DNA of 6,623 bases, taken from positions 1 through 6,623 of the forward strand of contig CACWKJ010000120.1 of assembly GCA_902761395.1 (NCBI GenBank), written 5' to 3'. Below, in pieces: positions 6,590 through 6,623 of the stretch. Below the pieces are notes generated by a model. The model saw only the letters and a list, made by a program, of their open reading frames with translations. It did not search any database and was not told the origin of the DNA. This stretch comes from an uncultured Elusimicrobium sp. GTDB taxonomy: Bacteria; Elusimicrobiota; Endomicrobiia; Endomicrobiales; Endomicrobiaceae. Position 1 is the first letter of the stretch. Each line of letters opens with the position of its first letter. The position numbers and the translations under genes are program-made.

Positions 6590-6623
6590 TTTCCCTTTTT
6601 CAATATATTTCCTTTTCAAAATC

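Overview
The window is two pieces of DNA with different character that meet at about position 405-420. The left piece (1 to about 410) is GC-balanced: I counted 32 G+C in bases 1-60 and 25 in bases 361-410. It carries short plus-strand coding fragments. The right piece (about 411 to 6623) is AT-rich: I counted 14 G+C in bases 421-480 and 18 in bases 4201-4260. It carries only minus-strand genes. At the seam a plus-strand membrane-protein gene and a minus-strand YbaB-like gene are each cut after about 50-57 codons. The window therefore looks chimeric, either through recombination or through a metagenome mis-assembly. Both parts are bacterial. The AT-rich part resembles low-GC gut bacteria; Elusimicrobiota is a guess I cannot test.

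Left piece: the 3' end of an unrecognised gene (to 128), a possible frameshifted small ORF (112-265), and the 5' end of a single-pass membrane protein (from 255).

Right piece, read in its direction of transcription (high to low coordinates): a small protein with a Pol-beta-type nucleotidyltransferase signature (6589-6083); after 9 bp and a strong ribosome binding site, a 1795-residue protein (6073-686); then a 105-bp AT-rich gap with a perfect 36-bp tandem duplication; then the start of a YbaB/EbfC-like nucleoid protein, cut by the seam.

The main interest is the 1795-residue protein. Its middle third follows the layout of a long RelA/SpoT homologue (HD-like, synthetase-like, TGS, helical region, possibly ACT). 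The hydrolase residues look lost, the synthetase keeps its basic ATP-site motif but lacks others and holds an insert of about 130 residues, and about 200 N-terminal and 700 C-terminal residues are unrecognised. The upstream nucleotidyltransferase also lacks the second Asp of its metal motif. I infer a coupled pair of degenerate nucleotidyltransferase-fold proteins, perhaps nucleotide sensors or scaffolds rather than enzymes. No RNA genes, insertion sequences or CRISPR arrays were seen.
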